From Roseiarcus sp963737365 (GTDB taxonomy: Bacteria; Pseudomonadota; Alphaproteobacteria; Rhizobiales; Beijerinckiaceae): DNA of 64,000 nt. The notes beneath the pieces were generated by a model. It ran no database searches, was not told the origin of the DNA, and saw only the letters and a program-made list of their open reading frames with translations. The position numbers and the translations under genes were made by a program. Positions 37,658 through 46,557 of the stretch are shown in pieces (positions within the stretch are counted from its first letter, which is position 1; each line of letters opens with the position of its first letter). The stretch covers positions 1-64,000 of the forward strand of contig CAVTSD010000007.1 in NCBI GenBank assembly GCA_963737365.1, read 5' to 3'.

Positions 37658-38324
37658 TCACGATCATCACAGATTCCATGTTTATGATCGCTCTTCTGTC
37701 GTATACTCGGTCTAACCTAGAAAAATCGTCTGTATACCGCGGGTTGGCCATAGTTTTCCCCAGTTGATCCGCCGAAAATGCGCCATGTGCGTTCGCGATC
37801 TCAGCGGCAGGACGAGTGACCGGTGAGATCACGGGGGGCGGCGTGCTGCCGGGAAAAGCGATCGCCGTGGAAAGCGCGAGCGGCTTTCGCATGGCCCCCG
37901 CCGCGCCAGGAAATTTGACGGGCCCAGCTGGCTTGGTAGCTGGGGCCAGGTAATTTGCAAGTGCAGTCCTAGCGTCGACCTCGCTCAAGCCATAAAGCTT
38001 GCAATATGTGAAGGGCGCGAGCAGCGTCGGAGCGTCGCATTCCTCAACGAATACCGGCAGAGCGAAATTTGGCCGCTGGCTGGCGGCGGCCCATTGGGCT
38101 GCCTGACGCTCCCAGTTTGAGTACTCTTTGGTCAGGTAGAGTTTGCTGATAACGAAAAGAATATGGTCGGCCGCATCGTGTCGCTCTTCCATCCAGGCCG
38201 GGATATTGCCACCGGCCGAAATCTCCCATTCGTACACATGCGGCGTGTGGCCGAGCCTCGCCAGTTCCTGTGCGATCCAGAACGCCCACGCCGAGTCGGT
38301 GTAACTGACGAAGAAATCCGCCAC
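37635..38324 (-). CDS. TIR-domain protein
   Basis: A 229-residue ORF with an N-terminal TIR domain: MADFFVSYTDSAWAFWIAQE, LGHTPHVYEWEISAGGNIPA, DHILFVISKLYLTKEYSNWE with the putative catalytic Glu72 after Ser60/Tyr63/Trp71, and FALPVFVEEC. TIR domains of this class cleave NAD+ or make NAD-derived signals in bacterial immunity; others are adaptors. Residues ~140-225 are a Pro/Ala-rich linker. The last ~10 residues arise from an apparent +1 shift; without it the protein would be about 362 residues with a C-terminal Rossmann-like module. The GTG start lies 14 bases after the stop of the sugar-binding protein gene, with GGAG upstream, so it is in that operon. Confidence 0.85.
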   Translation of the reverse strand: MADFFVSYTDSAWAFWIAQELARLGHTPHVYEWEISAGGNIPAWMEERHDAADHILFVISKLYLTKEYSNWERQAAQWAAASQRPNFALPVFVEECDAPTLLAPFTYCKLYGLSEVDARTALANYLAPATKPAGPVKFPGAAGAMRKPLALSTAIAFPGSTPPPVISPVTRPAAEIANAHGAFSADQLGKTMANPRYTDDFSRLDRVYDRRAIINMESVMIVTGNRNPG

Positions 38325-38338
38325 GCGCCGACTCCGGT

Positions 38339-39448
38339 CTACTTGGCGCCCCAGATCTTCTTGTATTCGTCGCGGTATCCGTTATCCGGATCGAACACAT
38401 TCTTTGGGCCGCCGTCAAAGGCGATATTCGCCGCGGTCACGAGATGCACGCCCGGCACGAAGCCCGACCATTTCTCGTGTGCGAAGGCGCGATTGAGTTC
38501 GTCGGCAAGCTGCCAGCCCTGCATGTTGAGCGGCTCGGGCACGGTCGCGGCCTGGTAGTCCTTGTCGCGAATACGCTGATAGGCGGACTCGGAGCCGTCG
38601 CCCGCCGAGATATTTTGCGGGTCTCCATCGCCCTTCAATCCCGCCACCTGGAGTGAAGGTCCCATCGAATCGAAGTAGAGGTCGTTAATCGCCAACGAAT
38701 GGGTCCATTTGGGCCCGAACTGTTGCAGCAGGGTGGTCGTCAACTGCGGCACGCGATTCGCCGTGTCGGCGAGCGGCGTGTCCTCAAATGCCAGCACCTT
38801 GCAGCCCTCGCATTTCTTGATCCATGCCTCCATGGCGCGCCCCTTGGCGATGGCGATGGCGTAAGCCGAATCGGCGAAGACCACGACGCCCGCCTTGCCG
38901 TTCGAATCGGCGATCGCCTTCATCGCCGCGACCTTCGCCACCTCCATGGCGTCCGTCGTGACATTGGCGAACACGGGCGCGCCATCCATCGGGCCAGGCT
39001 TTGGACCAGCGTGCCAGCCGACGATGATAATTCCCTGTTTGGCCGCGTCGTCCAGGGCCGCCTTCTGCTGGACGGCGTCGCTGCCGCCGACCACGATGGC
39101 GTCGGGTTTGAGCGCTACGGCCTGGCTCATGCCGGAGGCTTGCCCCGAGACGGTGCCCTGGCCGTCGATCTCGCGATAGGTCCATCCGAGAACGGCGGCG
39201 GCCTCCTTGAGGCCGTGTGCCACGCCCAGGATGCCGCCGTTGCGCATGTCGCCCGCGACATAGACGACCGTCTTCTTCGCGACCGCCTTGGGACCGCTCG
39301 TCGGTCCCTCCCATTTGTCCGCGCGCGCGGTTGCTTTCTCGACCACGGCCTTGGCCTCGTCGACAAGCGTGTCGGCCCTCGCCGGGCTCGCTACGGCGGC
39401 GAATACTAAGGCGACGGCCGTCGTAATCAGAAGCACTCTACTGATCAT
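38339..39448 (-). CDS. CUT2-type sugar ABC transporter, periplasmic binding protein (second system)
   Basis: A 369-residue binding protein with signal peptide MISRVLLITTAVALVFAAVA-SPARA. The ATG at 39448 has GGGAGGAAG upstream. Type I fold segments: KKTVVYVAGDMRNGGILGVA, AVALKPDAIVVGGSDAVQQ, GIIIVGWHAGPKPG, KAGVVVFADSAYAIAIAKGR and IAFDGGPKNVFDPDNGY. It contains a Cys pair (KKCEGCKVL). Ligand unknown. Third gene of an ATPase-permease-binding protein operon on the minus strand, followed at once by the TIR gene. Confidence 0.9.
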   Translation of the reverse strand: MISRVLLITTAVALVFAAVASPARADTLVDEAKAVVEKATARADKWEGPTSGPKAVAKKTVVYVAGDMRNGGILGVAHGLKEAAAVLGWTYREIDGQGTVSGQASGMSQAVALKPDAIVVGGSDAVQQKAALDDAAKQGIIIVGWHAGPKPGPMDGAPVFANVTTDAMEVAKVAAMKAIADSNGKAGVVVFADSAYAIAIAKGRAMEAWIKKCEGCKVLAFEDTPLADTANRVPQLTTTLLQQFGPKWTHSLAINDLYFDSMGPSLQVAGLKGDGDPQNISAGDGSESAYQRIRDKDYQAATVPEPLNMQGWQLADELNRAFAHEKWSGFVPGVHLVTAANIAFDGGPKNVFDPDNGYRDEYKKIWGAK

Positions 39449-39477
39449 GGTTCTTCCTCCCGGTTGCGACGCCCGCT

Positions 39478-40530
39478 TCATGCGGCCGCCCTTTTGTTGA
39501 CTTGAGCCTCGGCCGCGGCGCGGCGGCGCTGGGCATAGCCGGCAATGCCGATCGAGATGAGGAGCGTTACGCTATTGAACATCGGCTCGACCCAGAACGA
39601 GCCGCCGAACTGTTGAATGCCGGCGATGCCGACCGCAAGGATCGTGACGCCGACCATGGTGCCCCATACATTGACCCGGCCAGGCTTGATGGTCGTCGAG
39701 CCTAGAAAGGCGCCGACAAGCGCGGGCAAAAGATATTCCAGGCCGACGCTTGCTTGGCCGATCCTAAGCTTCGAGGCGAGCAGGACGCCTGCCGCCGCCG
39801 TCAGCAGTCCCGAGGCGACGAACGCTGCGATCGTGTAGCGGCGAACGGGAATGCCGTTCAGCGCGGCGGCCCGCGGATTTGCCCCAATGGCGTATAAATA
39901 ACGTCCGACCGGCAGATATTCGAGGACGAACCACAGGAAGAACGCGAAGCCCAGAACGTAGAAGCCGGTGATCGGAAGCCCAAACACCATTGTGCCGTTC
40001 AACGCAAGGAACCCCTTTGGCAACGCGCCAAGCACCTGGCGCCCGCCGGTGTGCCAGAGCGCGATGGCGTAAAGCGCCGTGCCGGTGCCAAGGGTCGCTA
40101 TGAAGGAATCGATGAAGGCGACCTCGACCAGAATGCCGTTGATCAATCCGACGAGGGCGCCGAGAAGGAGGACGACGGCGACCGCAAGCGGCCAGGGCAG
40201 TCCGTACACGGTCTGCAGGCTGATCGCCAGAATGTGCCACAGCACGATGCCGTAGCCGACCGTGAGGTCGATCTTGCCCGACACCATCGGGATCATCGCC
40301 GCAAGCGACAGAAGCGCGATGATCGCCTTGTCGGCGATGATCGAACGCAGGTTGAGAAGGGTCGGAAAGGTGTCGGGCAGGATGATGGAAAAGAGGGCGA
40401 TGAGAAGCAGGGCGAGAATCGGTAAACCGTAGACCGGGAGAAGCCGCGTGAGCCGCGTGCTCCACGGGACATTTTTCAGTTCGGCAGCGGTGGGCTCCAG
40501 AGCGTCGGAGCGGATCGAATTGGTCGCCAT
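39478..40530 (-). CDS. CUT2-type sugar ABC transporter, permease (second system)
   Basis: A 350-residue BPD_transp_2-family permease with about ten hydrophobic segments, including LPILALLLIALFSIILPDTF, ALLSLAAMIPMVSGKIDLTVG (the family signature, with SGKIDLTVG) and LEYLLPALVGAFLGSTTIKPG. Only one permease is encoded, so the channel is probably a homodimer, unlike the first system with two permeases. It follows the ATPase gene by 22 bp. Confidence 0.92.
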   Translation of the reverse strand: MATNSIRSDALEPTAAELKNVPWSTRLTRLLPVYGLPILALLLIALFSIILPDTFPTLLNLRSIIADKAIIALLSLAAMIPMVSGKIDLTVGYGIVLWHILAISLQTVYGLPWPLAVAVVLLLGALVGLINGILVEVAFIDSFIATLGTGTALYAIALWHTGGRQVLGALPKGFLALNGTMVFGLPITGFYVLGFAFFLWFVLEYLPVGRYLYAIGANPRAAALNGIPVRRYTIAAFVASGLLTAAAGVLLASKLRIGQASVGLEYLLPALVGAFLGSTTIKPGRVNVWGTMVGVTILAVGIAGIQQFGGSFWVEPMFNSVTLLISIGIAGYAQRRRAAAEAQVNKRAAA

Positions 40531-40552
40531 TCGCTTCCCTCCAGGTTCTCGT

Positions 40553-42055
40553 TCAAGCGGCTTCGGACGCCGAGGCGGCGGCGATCACCGACTCGGTCGT
40601 GAGCTCTGAACCGGCAAGTTCGGCGATGATGCGGCCGCGGTTGAAGACGAGCGCCCGATGGCAGATATGACCAACCTCTTCGAAGTCGGTCGACACCACC
40701 GCCACCGCGAGCTTCGCTTCGAGCGCGCGCTCGATGAGCCGGTAGATTTCCGCCTTCGCGCCGACGTCGACGCCGGCCGTCGGGTCTTCTGCGACGAGAA
40801 GCCGGCGTCCCGTCGCGAGCCAGCGGCCGACCACGACTTTCTGCTGGTTGCCGCCTGAGAGCCCCTCGATCGGCAATTCCGGCGCATTCGGGCGAAGGCC
40901 CACAGAAGCGCCGAGCGCCGTCGCCTTGCGAGCCTCGGCGCCGCGGCCGAGAAAGGACAGGAGCCCGCGCCCCGAGGCGTGGGGATTGAGGTAGGCGTTC
41001 TCCCGCACGGCAAGCGAGGACGCGATGGATTCTTCCCCTCGATCCCGTGCAAGCAGACCGACGCCTGAGCGCACGGCCGCGCGCGGCGAGGACAAGTTCG
41101 GCGCTTCGCCGTCGATCAGGATGGACCCGTCATGGGGCATGGCGCCGAAGAGGGCGCGGCCGATTTCTTCCTGGCCCGCGCCCCTCAAGCCGACAAGACC
41201 AAGCAGCTCGCCCTCGCGGATGTCGAAGTCGACCGGGCCTGCTCCCGGCGTTTTCAGGCCGCGCACGACGACACGCGCCGCGCCCGGCGCGCTGTCGCTT
41301 TTGGCGAAGAGCTCGAACGTCGAGCGGCCGACGATAAGGCCGATGAGCTCGTCGGGACTGGTGTCGCGCACGGCCTTCTCGCCAACGAGGCGCCCGTCGC
41401 GCATCACCACGACCCGGTCGGCGATGCGAAAGATCTCATCAAGGCGGTGCGAGACATAGATCATGCCGACGCCCCGGCTTCTGAGGCCGCGCACCGCCTC
41501 GAACAGACGCTCGACCTCGTCGGCTGGAAGGCTCGCGGTCGGCTCGTCCAGCACCAGGAAATCGCAATTGACAACAAGGGCGCGAGCGATCGCCACCAGC
41601 GACTTTTCCGTCCGGCTCAGGCTTCGCACGCGTCGGCTCGGATCGATCCGGCCGCCGATCAGCGCGAGCGCCTCTTCGGCGCGGCGCCGGGCGCTCCGCC
41701 AATCGATCGGGGCAAAGGGCATATGTGAGCCTCGCCGTGGAAACCCTTGAGCGAGCGCCATGTTTTCGGCGACCGTCATCCATTCGATGAGGCCCAGGTC
41801 TTGATGAACGAAGGCGACGCTGCGGCGCGCGTCTGCGCGGTGACGGTAGGGCTCGCCGTCGATGGACACTGCTCCGGTATCAGCGGCGACGATGCCGCCG
41901 AGAACCTTGATCAGGGTGGATTTGCCAGCGCCGTTCTCGCCGAGAAGCGCGACGACCTCGCCGCGATTGACGTCGAAGCTTACGCCCTTGAGCGCTTGCG
42001 TGCCCCCGAACGACTTGGCGACATTCTCGAAACGCAGGACGCCGCCTTGCGCCAC
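40553..42055 (-). CDS. CUT2-type sugar ABC transporter, double ATP-binding subunit (second system)
   Basis: A 500-residue tandem ATPase from GTG 42055, which has GGGAGGAAAACGAC upstream; the frame is open further (to 42298) but without homology. First domain: Walker A GENGAGKSTLIKVLGG, RSLSRTEKSLVAIARALV in place of the signature, and LVLDEPTASL. Second domain: GLVGLRGAGQEEIGRALFG, signature LSGGNQQKVVVGRWLATG, LLVAEDPTAGVDVG. First gene of the operon ATPase-permease-binding protein-TIR. Confidence 0.93.
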   Translation of the reverse strand: MAQGGVLRFENVAKSFGGTQALKGVSFDVNRGEVVALLGENGAGKSTLIKVLGGIVAADTGAVSIDGEPYRHRADARRSVAFVHQDLGLIEWMTVAENMALAQGFPRRGSHMPFAPIDWRSARRRAEEALALIGGRIDPSRRVRSLSRTEKSLVAIARALVVNCDFLVLDEPTASLPADEVERLFEAVRGLRSRGVGMIYVSHRLDEIFRIADRVVVMRDGRLVGEKAVRDTSPDELIGLIVGRSTFELFAKSDSAPGAARVVVRGLKTPGAGPVDFDIREGELLGLVGLRGAGQEEIGRALFGAMPHDGSILIDGEAPNLSSPRAAVRSGVGLLARDRGEESIASSLAVRENAYLNPHASGRGLLSFLGRGAEARKATALGASVGLRPNAPELPIEGLSGGNQQKVVVGRWLATGRRLLVAEDPTAGVDVGAKAEIYRLIERALEAKLAVAVVSTDFEEVGHICHRALVFNRGRIIAELAGSELTTESVIAAASASEAA

Positions 42056-42213
42056 GTCGTTTTCCTCCCTCGTCCGCGAACCGTAGTTGGTCGCTGTTCT
42101 CATGGTCAAGTTTTCGAATAGCGCGCCGCCATTAAAGGCAATCGGGCGCGGCGCGCGCGCTCGCTGACCGCGCGCTCGGCTAGCCCGGCTTTCGCTGCTC
42201 GCCTGCCGGTCGA

Positions 42214-43188
42214 CTAGAACCAGCCTTTCACCTTGAACCAGACTAGGGGAATGAGCGCGCTGAGGATGATGACCGCCCAGCCATATTGGTAGCCCCAAGC
42301 CCAGTCATATTCCGGCATGTTCTTGAAGTTCATGCCATAAATTCCGGCCATCAAGGTGGGTGGAATGCCGACGATCGAGACTATGGTCAAAACCTTGAAC
42401 ACGTCATTTTGCGCTATGCCGATCAACCCAACCAGGGCATCAAGAACGAACTGCACCTTGCTCGCCAATTGCTCCTCGTAGTCGATCAGGGAATGGATGT
42501 CCTGGCGCAGACCGACCAGGCGTGGCTTTAGCGCCCCGCCGGACCACTCGCAGGCGTATTGGTCGGTATAGGCGACGATTCGCCCCAGCCCTTGCAGCCC
42601 GTCACGCACCTCCGAGAACCTGTCGCCCAGACGACCCACCTGGCGCAGTTGCACCCGCAGGACGTGGTTGGCGCGGGCGGCGTGCCGGCCGCGAGTGTCG
42701 TCGGCGTGGAAGGCGTCGATCGACAGGCCGTTCAATTCCCCTGCCAGATGCTCCAGCATATCGGCGACGCGATCCACGATCTCCTCGCAAAGCAAGGTGA
42801 ACACCTCGAGACTGGATTTGGGCGCGTCCTGAATAGAGGCAAATTTAGCGGCGACCGCGTCGAAGGACGGGAGCGGCATGAAGCGGACGGTGATCAGCCG
42901 CTCGGTCGACAGCACGAATCCAAGTGGAGGAGTGGCTGAAGCGCCCTCGGGAGGTCGAGCCGCCGAAGGCGTACTCATGTAGAGGACCCCACCGGAGTTT
43001 CTGAGGCGGCTGGATGTCTCGATCTCGCTGAGCGCCCCCAAGGTTGGCAGTGTCGCGCCGACCATCTTTTCCACGCTGGTCACTTCGGCGCTGGTAGGAT
43101 TCAGGAGGTCTAGCCAGAGGGCTTTGGTCGCAACTACGCTGGGATCTCCGCTCTCGTCGTCGCCCTGGGTTGGGAAAATATGCAACAT
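42214..43188 (-). CDS. CorA-family divalent cation transporter
   Basis: A 324-residue CorA protein for Mg2+ (or Co2+/Ni2+) uptake. A soluble N-terminal domain with the long stalk helix (ASKVQFVLDALVGLIGIAQNDVFKVLTIVSIV) precedes two C-terminal membrane helices; the pore motif GMN follows the first (TLMAGIYGMNFKNMPE). The sequence ends VKGWF, cytoplasmic and basic as expected. It stands alone, upstream of the second importer operon. Confidence 0.95.
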   Translation of the reverse strand: MLHIFPTQGDDESGDPSVVATKALWLDLLNPTSAEVTSVEKMVGATLPTLGALSEIETSSRLRNSGGVLYMSTPSAARPPEGASATPPLGFVLSTERLITVRFMPLPSFDAVAAKFASIQDAPKSSLEVFTLLCEEIVDRVADMLEHLAGELNGLSIDAFHADDTRGRHAARANHVLRVQLRQVGRLGDRFSEVRDGLQGLGRIVAYTDQYACEWSGGALKPRLVGLRQDIHSLIDYEEQLASKVQFVLDALVGLIGIAQNDVFKVLTIVSIVGIPPTLMAGIYGMNFKNMPEYDWAWGYQYGWAVIILSALIPLVWFKVKGWF

Positions 43189-43453
43189 CGCTGGGTCGCT
43201 CCTCGGCTAAGCCGCTTGTAGGAGCGTTTCGGCGCGAAGCAAGATTCGGTCTTGTTTAGAGCATCACAGGCTGCGACGCCGGAGGACTCACAGGGACGTC
43301 CGAGTCGCCCTTGGTCGAGCGCCTTTCGCGCACTCGACGGAAGCTCGCGAATGCACCGCAAAGACGCGACCCACGAGCGGCTCTCGCCAAGTTAATTGGA
43401 GACGGGAGATAGGCTTTCGTTATATGACGATTTTGCGACAGATCGGAGGCAGG

Positions 43454-43693
43454 ATGAACGTCTCTCTCAATCAAGCCATCGAGATCCCTGCGCGGGCGCT
43501 CAAATATCGCTACGGCAAACGCGCCCCGATCTTGGCGAAGGAGAAGGCGCATCATTGCGCGGCGCGGGGCGATGATGAGGGTCGCGCCGTCAGGCTGGAG
43601 GTCGCGGCCGTCGCTGGATCGACGCCGGACGCGAGGAGCCAGCATCCGTGGGTCGACGAGACGCGAAGGTTTAAGACGCGCCGTGAACCCTAG
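43454..43693 (+). CDS. Small conserved hypothetical protein
   Basis: A 79-residue ORF from ATG 43454, with GGAGG just upstream. The first half, MNVSLNQAIEIPARALKYRY-GKRAPILAKEKAHHCAARGD, has the composition of a helical protein and resembles small proteins I have seen in other Hyphomicrobiales; the second half (from about residue 50) is Arg-rich and less convincing, so the C-terminal end may be frame-shifted or divergent. No function is known to me. Confidence 0.6.
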   Translation: MNVSLNQAIEIPARALKYRYGKRAPILAKEKAHHCAARGDDEGRAVRLEVAAVAGSTPDARSQHPWVDETRRFKTRREP

Positions 43694-43756
43694 GCGCCTG
43701 CGGTCATCGCCGCGAGCTTCCGCAGATACCGGGTGCAGTATTTACGGCGAACTGCA

Positions 43757-45094
43757 TCATTCTTGATGAGAATCGGGGTTTGAACCGCCAAAGTGTGGAA
43801 CGAGCGCGCCCGGCAAATGCACCAGGTAGCCGAAGGCGTGCGTCACTCCGTCGGCGACCCGTTGCTGAACGCTCGGCGCCTTAACTGGCGCGACGGCGGC
43901 CGGAGTGCCGTTGTCTTGCGCAGCCGGGGGCGATTTCTCCGCCTCTTTGGGCGTCGGCGTCGGCTCAGCCGGTCGTCGCTCAGCCTGAGCAACGGGTTTT
44001 GCTGCGGCTTTTGCGATCGTGTGAGGCTTTTGCACGGATGGCTTAGCGGACGGCTTCTTTTTCGAATCGTTCTTCGACGCCGATGGCTCCTCGGGGTCGT
44101 GCGAGACAGACGCCGTCCGCGTTGCGTTCGGCTTTGCCGCCTCAGCCACAGACGGCGCTGAAACGGGCGAAGCAGGAGGGGGCGGGGCTGCTGCAATCAG
44201 CGCCTTGTCCGGCTTGATCGGCTGCGAGGCTGCCGATGGGGCCGCTGTCGTCTTTGACGCTTCGGCCACAGGCGGCGCTGAAACGGGCGAAGCGGGAAGA
44301 CGCGGCGCTGCCGCGATTGACCCGTCAGGCTGCTTGATCGCTTGCGAGGCTGCTGACGGGACCGCTGTCTTTGGCGCCTCAGCCACGGGTGGCGCCGAAC
44401 CGGGCGAAGCGGGAGCGGGCGGCGCTTCTGCAAGCGGCGCCGTCTCCGGCTTGGTCTCCTGCGAGGCTGCTGAAAGGGTTGCCGTCTTTGGCGCCTCAGC
44501 CGCAGGCGGCGCTGAAACGACCGAAGGCGGACCGGACGGCGCCGTTGTAATTGGCGCCCCGTCCGGCCCGATCCTGTGCGCGGGGACCAAAGCAGGAGCT
44601 TCGTTCAACGGGGGAGGCGCGACTGCCGGCGCTGCTGAGCGCGGGGTCCTCGAGGGCTCGAGGGTCTGGTCGTTTTGCGGCCTGGCCGGGCTCTCGGCCG
44701 CGGCGACGGAGGGCTCTCGTTCCGGCAACCCTGGAGCCTTGTTGATGAGAGCAAAGCTCACACCGATCATGGCGACGCCGGCCAGCGCGAGTGCTCCGCC
44801 GATCAGCGTCCATGCTCGCTGACTGGGCCTTGTCGACTTCTGGCGGTCAGCCCGCGCTCCGATCGACTTTTCGGGCCCCGTCTTCCCGGGACGGTCGCTG
44901 ATTTTGTCGATTTGCGATTTCAAGCTCTCGCGGTCCGGGGCGCCGGACTTGGGCGCCGTCGACATGGCGGGCGCCTGAGCGTCAGGCGCAGGCGCAGGCG
45001 CCGACAATTCCAGCGCCCGCTTCAATTCCGCGAGCATGTCTTCCGCGTTCACTGGCCGCTTTGGGGCGCCTTGCATTGGCTTGAGGTCCTTCAT
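43757..45094 (-). CDS. Single-pass membrane protein with tandem Ala/Pro repeats
   Basis: A 445-residue protein: a cytoplasmic N-terminus with an acidic helix (AEDMLAELKRALEL), one membrane helix at residues ~94-117 (AWTLIGGALALAGVAMIGVSF), then a long disordered Ala/Pro/Lys-rich periplasmic region. Residues ~190-329 hold about 3.5 copies of a 40-residue repeat with the core VSAPPVAEA.KT...SAASQ.IKPD. The end is a short conserved-looking segment (RVADGVTHAFGYLVHLPGAL). The build (anchor plus repeat stalk) recalls TonB-like or polar organising proteins, but no domain is recognised. Confidence 0.75.
   Translation of the reverse strand: MKDLKPMQGAPKRPVNAEDMLAELKRALELSAPAPAPDAQAPAMSTAPKSGAPDRESLKSQIDKISDRPGKTGPEKSIGARADRQKSTRPSQRAWTLIGGALALAGVAMIGVSFALINKAPGLPEREPSVAAAESPARPQNDQTLEPSRTPRSAAPAVAPPPLNEAPALVPAHRIGPDGAPITTAPSGPPSVVSAPPAAEAPKTATLSAASQETKPETAPLAEAPPAPASPGSAPPVAEAPKTAVPSAASQAIKQPDGSIAAAPRLPASPVSAPPVAEASKTTAAPSAASQPIKPDKALIAAAPPPPASPVSAPSVAEAAKPNATRTASVSHDPEEPSASKNDSKKKPSAKPSVQKPHTIAKAAAKPVAQAERRPAEPTPTPKEAEKSPPAAQDNGTPAAVAPVKAPSVQQRVADGVTHAFGYLVHLPGALVPHFGGSNPDSHQE
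44105..44527 (-). repeat. Tandem ~120-bp coding repeats (about 3.5 copies)
   Basis: Translated on the minus strand, successive units begin SAPPAAEAPKT, SAPPVAEAPKT, SAPPVAEASKT and SAPSVAEAAKP, each followed by SAASQ (lost in the last) and an AAAP-rich stretch ending PAS. Unit length is about 39-41 residues. Confidence 0.85.
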
Positions 45095-45101
45095 GTCGAT
45101 G

Positions 45102-45119
45102 TCTCTCGCCCCCGAGAGA
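45102..45119 (-). promoter_or_regulatory. Hairpin in the ribosome-binding region of the repeat-protein gene
   Basis: TCTCTCG pairs with CGAGAGA around a four-base loop, 8-25 nt before the ATG at 45094. The purine-rich half is the only Shine-Dalgarno-like sequence present, so the stem could mask it. Role inferred. Confidence 0.4.
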
Positions 45120-45259
45120 TGTGTTGCTCCCGCCTTCCCATCACGCGGATGGTTAAAAATTATGGTGCGAACCGCTCATACCAGCGCGCGCCTTTGGTTC
45201 TCAAGGGCCGGTTAAGCCGCCTTTGCTTGGAACGGAGCACGTCCGGGGTCGGGGGGGCC

Positions 45260-46294
45260 TCACATGGGACGGCCATTGCGCGCGGACCGCCATCGCGCCG
45301 GCGTCGTCCCCGACCAGGACTTGAACGCGCGGATGAACGCGCTTGGCTCCGCGAAACCGAGTTCGGCGGCGATCTCGCCAACGCGCCGGTCCTTGAGCAA
45401 GAGGTTCTGCGCGGCGTCGAACCGCACTTCGTCGGCGAGGCCCGAGAAAGTGACGCCGAACGCCTCCAGCCGATGGGCGAGCGTGCGCGCGTTAAGGCCG
45501 AGAGCCCGGCAGATGCTGTCGCGCGTCAGCGACCCGGCGCCGATCCGCGTGCGCAACACCGACTTGACCGCCGCGACAAAGTCTCCTTCCGCGTCGGCGA
45601 CCGCGTCGTCCAATAGCGGCGCAAGGATTTTCGCGTAGTCCGGATCGTGATCGCGTACCGCCCAGTCGAGCGCCGCCGCGTCAAAGATCACGCCAGCGGT
45701 CAGCGCCCCGAACTCGATCGGGACCTTGTAGAAATGCGCAAACGGCGTCCTGTCTTGCGGCGGATCGCGGGTCAGTCGCACGCGTTTGGGTCGCCAGGCT
45801 GGACCGCAAAGCTGGCGCAGGGCGTTGACGATCACTGCGATCCCCGCGTCGACAATTTGGTCGGAGCTTTCGATGCCGGGCGCGGTGACGACGTAGAGGA
45901 ACGATGCGATTTGACCGCGCACGTCGAGCGTCGTCGCGACGCCCGTGTTGCTGGTCTTGATGCTGTTCGAGATAACCTCAAGGGCCTCGCGCACCGTCGA
46001 TGCATGCATCGAGACGAGCCCGGTCAGTCCGAGCGAGGTCATGTTCCTCCGGGCGCCTGCGCGCAGGCCGAAAGATTCGCAGGCGGTCGCCTTCACGCAG
46101 GCGCCCATCAATCTACCGACGGCCGCGAACGATAGATCATTGTCGGGATCCGAAAACATCGCCGGTTCGATTCCCGCGCTCCGCAGCACGACGTCCGAAT
46201 CGACGCCAAGTTCGACCAGGGTGGGGAGGATCGCCGCCGCGTTTCTAACCTTGATCGTGGCGAAGCGTGGCTTTGCTCGAGTAACCCGATCCAA
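45260..46294 (-). CDS. AraC-family transcriptional regulator (OruR-type)
   Basis: A 344-residue regulator. The N-terminal two-thirds is an arabinose-binding_like (PF12625-type) sensory domain (AILPTLVELGVDSDVVLRSAG, GLVSMHASTVREALEVIS); the C-terminus is an AraC helix-turn-helix pair (SLTRDSICRALGLNARTLAHRL and VGEIAAELGFAEPSAFIRAFKSWSGTTPARWR). It is divergent from the HdeA-like gene, with 263 bp between, which makes that operon a candidate target. Confidence 0.92.
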   Translation of the reverse strand: MDRVTRAKPRFATIKVRNAAAILPTLVELGVDSDVVLRSAGIEPAMFSDPDNDLSFAAVGRLMGACVKATACESFGLRAGARRNMTSLGLTGLVSMHASTVREALEVISNSIKTSNTGVATTLDVRGQIASFLYVVTAPGIESSDQIVDAGIAVIVNALRQLCGPAWRPKRVRLTRDPPQDRTPFAHFYKVPIEFGALTAGVIFDAAALDWAVRDHDPDYAKILAPLLDDAVADAEGDFVAAVKSVLRTRIGAGSLTRDSICRALGLNARTLAHRLEAFGVTFSGLADEVRFDAAQNLLLKDRRVGEIAAELGFAEPSAFIRAFKSWSGTTPARWRSARNGRPM

Positions 46295-46557
46295 GCTTGC
46301 CCCTTCGCGCGCGGCCGATTACCGTTCTGCCAGGTGCCTCGTAGGCAAAATTCGCGTCCCGCGCCATTTGGCTCAATTTGCCGATTTTTGGCGCCTGAAG
46401 TCAATGACCGCCGCTTCGTGGAAGCATAAAAGCCGGCCATCCGCAGTCGTCCGTCAACTTGTCATCGCCCCGTTGCTTTCGGCGGCCCAAGGTGGCGGGA
46501 AGGCGCCAAAACAGCGGATCGCACTCTCGCGCAGTTTTTGAAGGGTTGGGAGACAAC

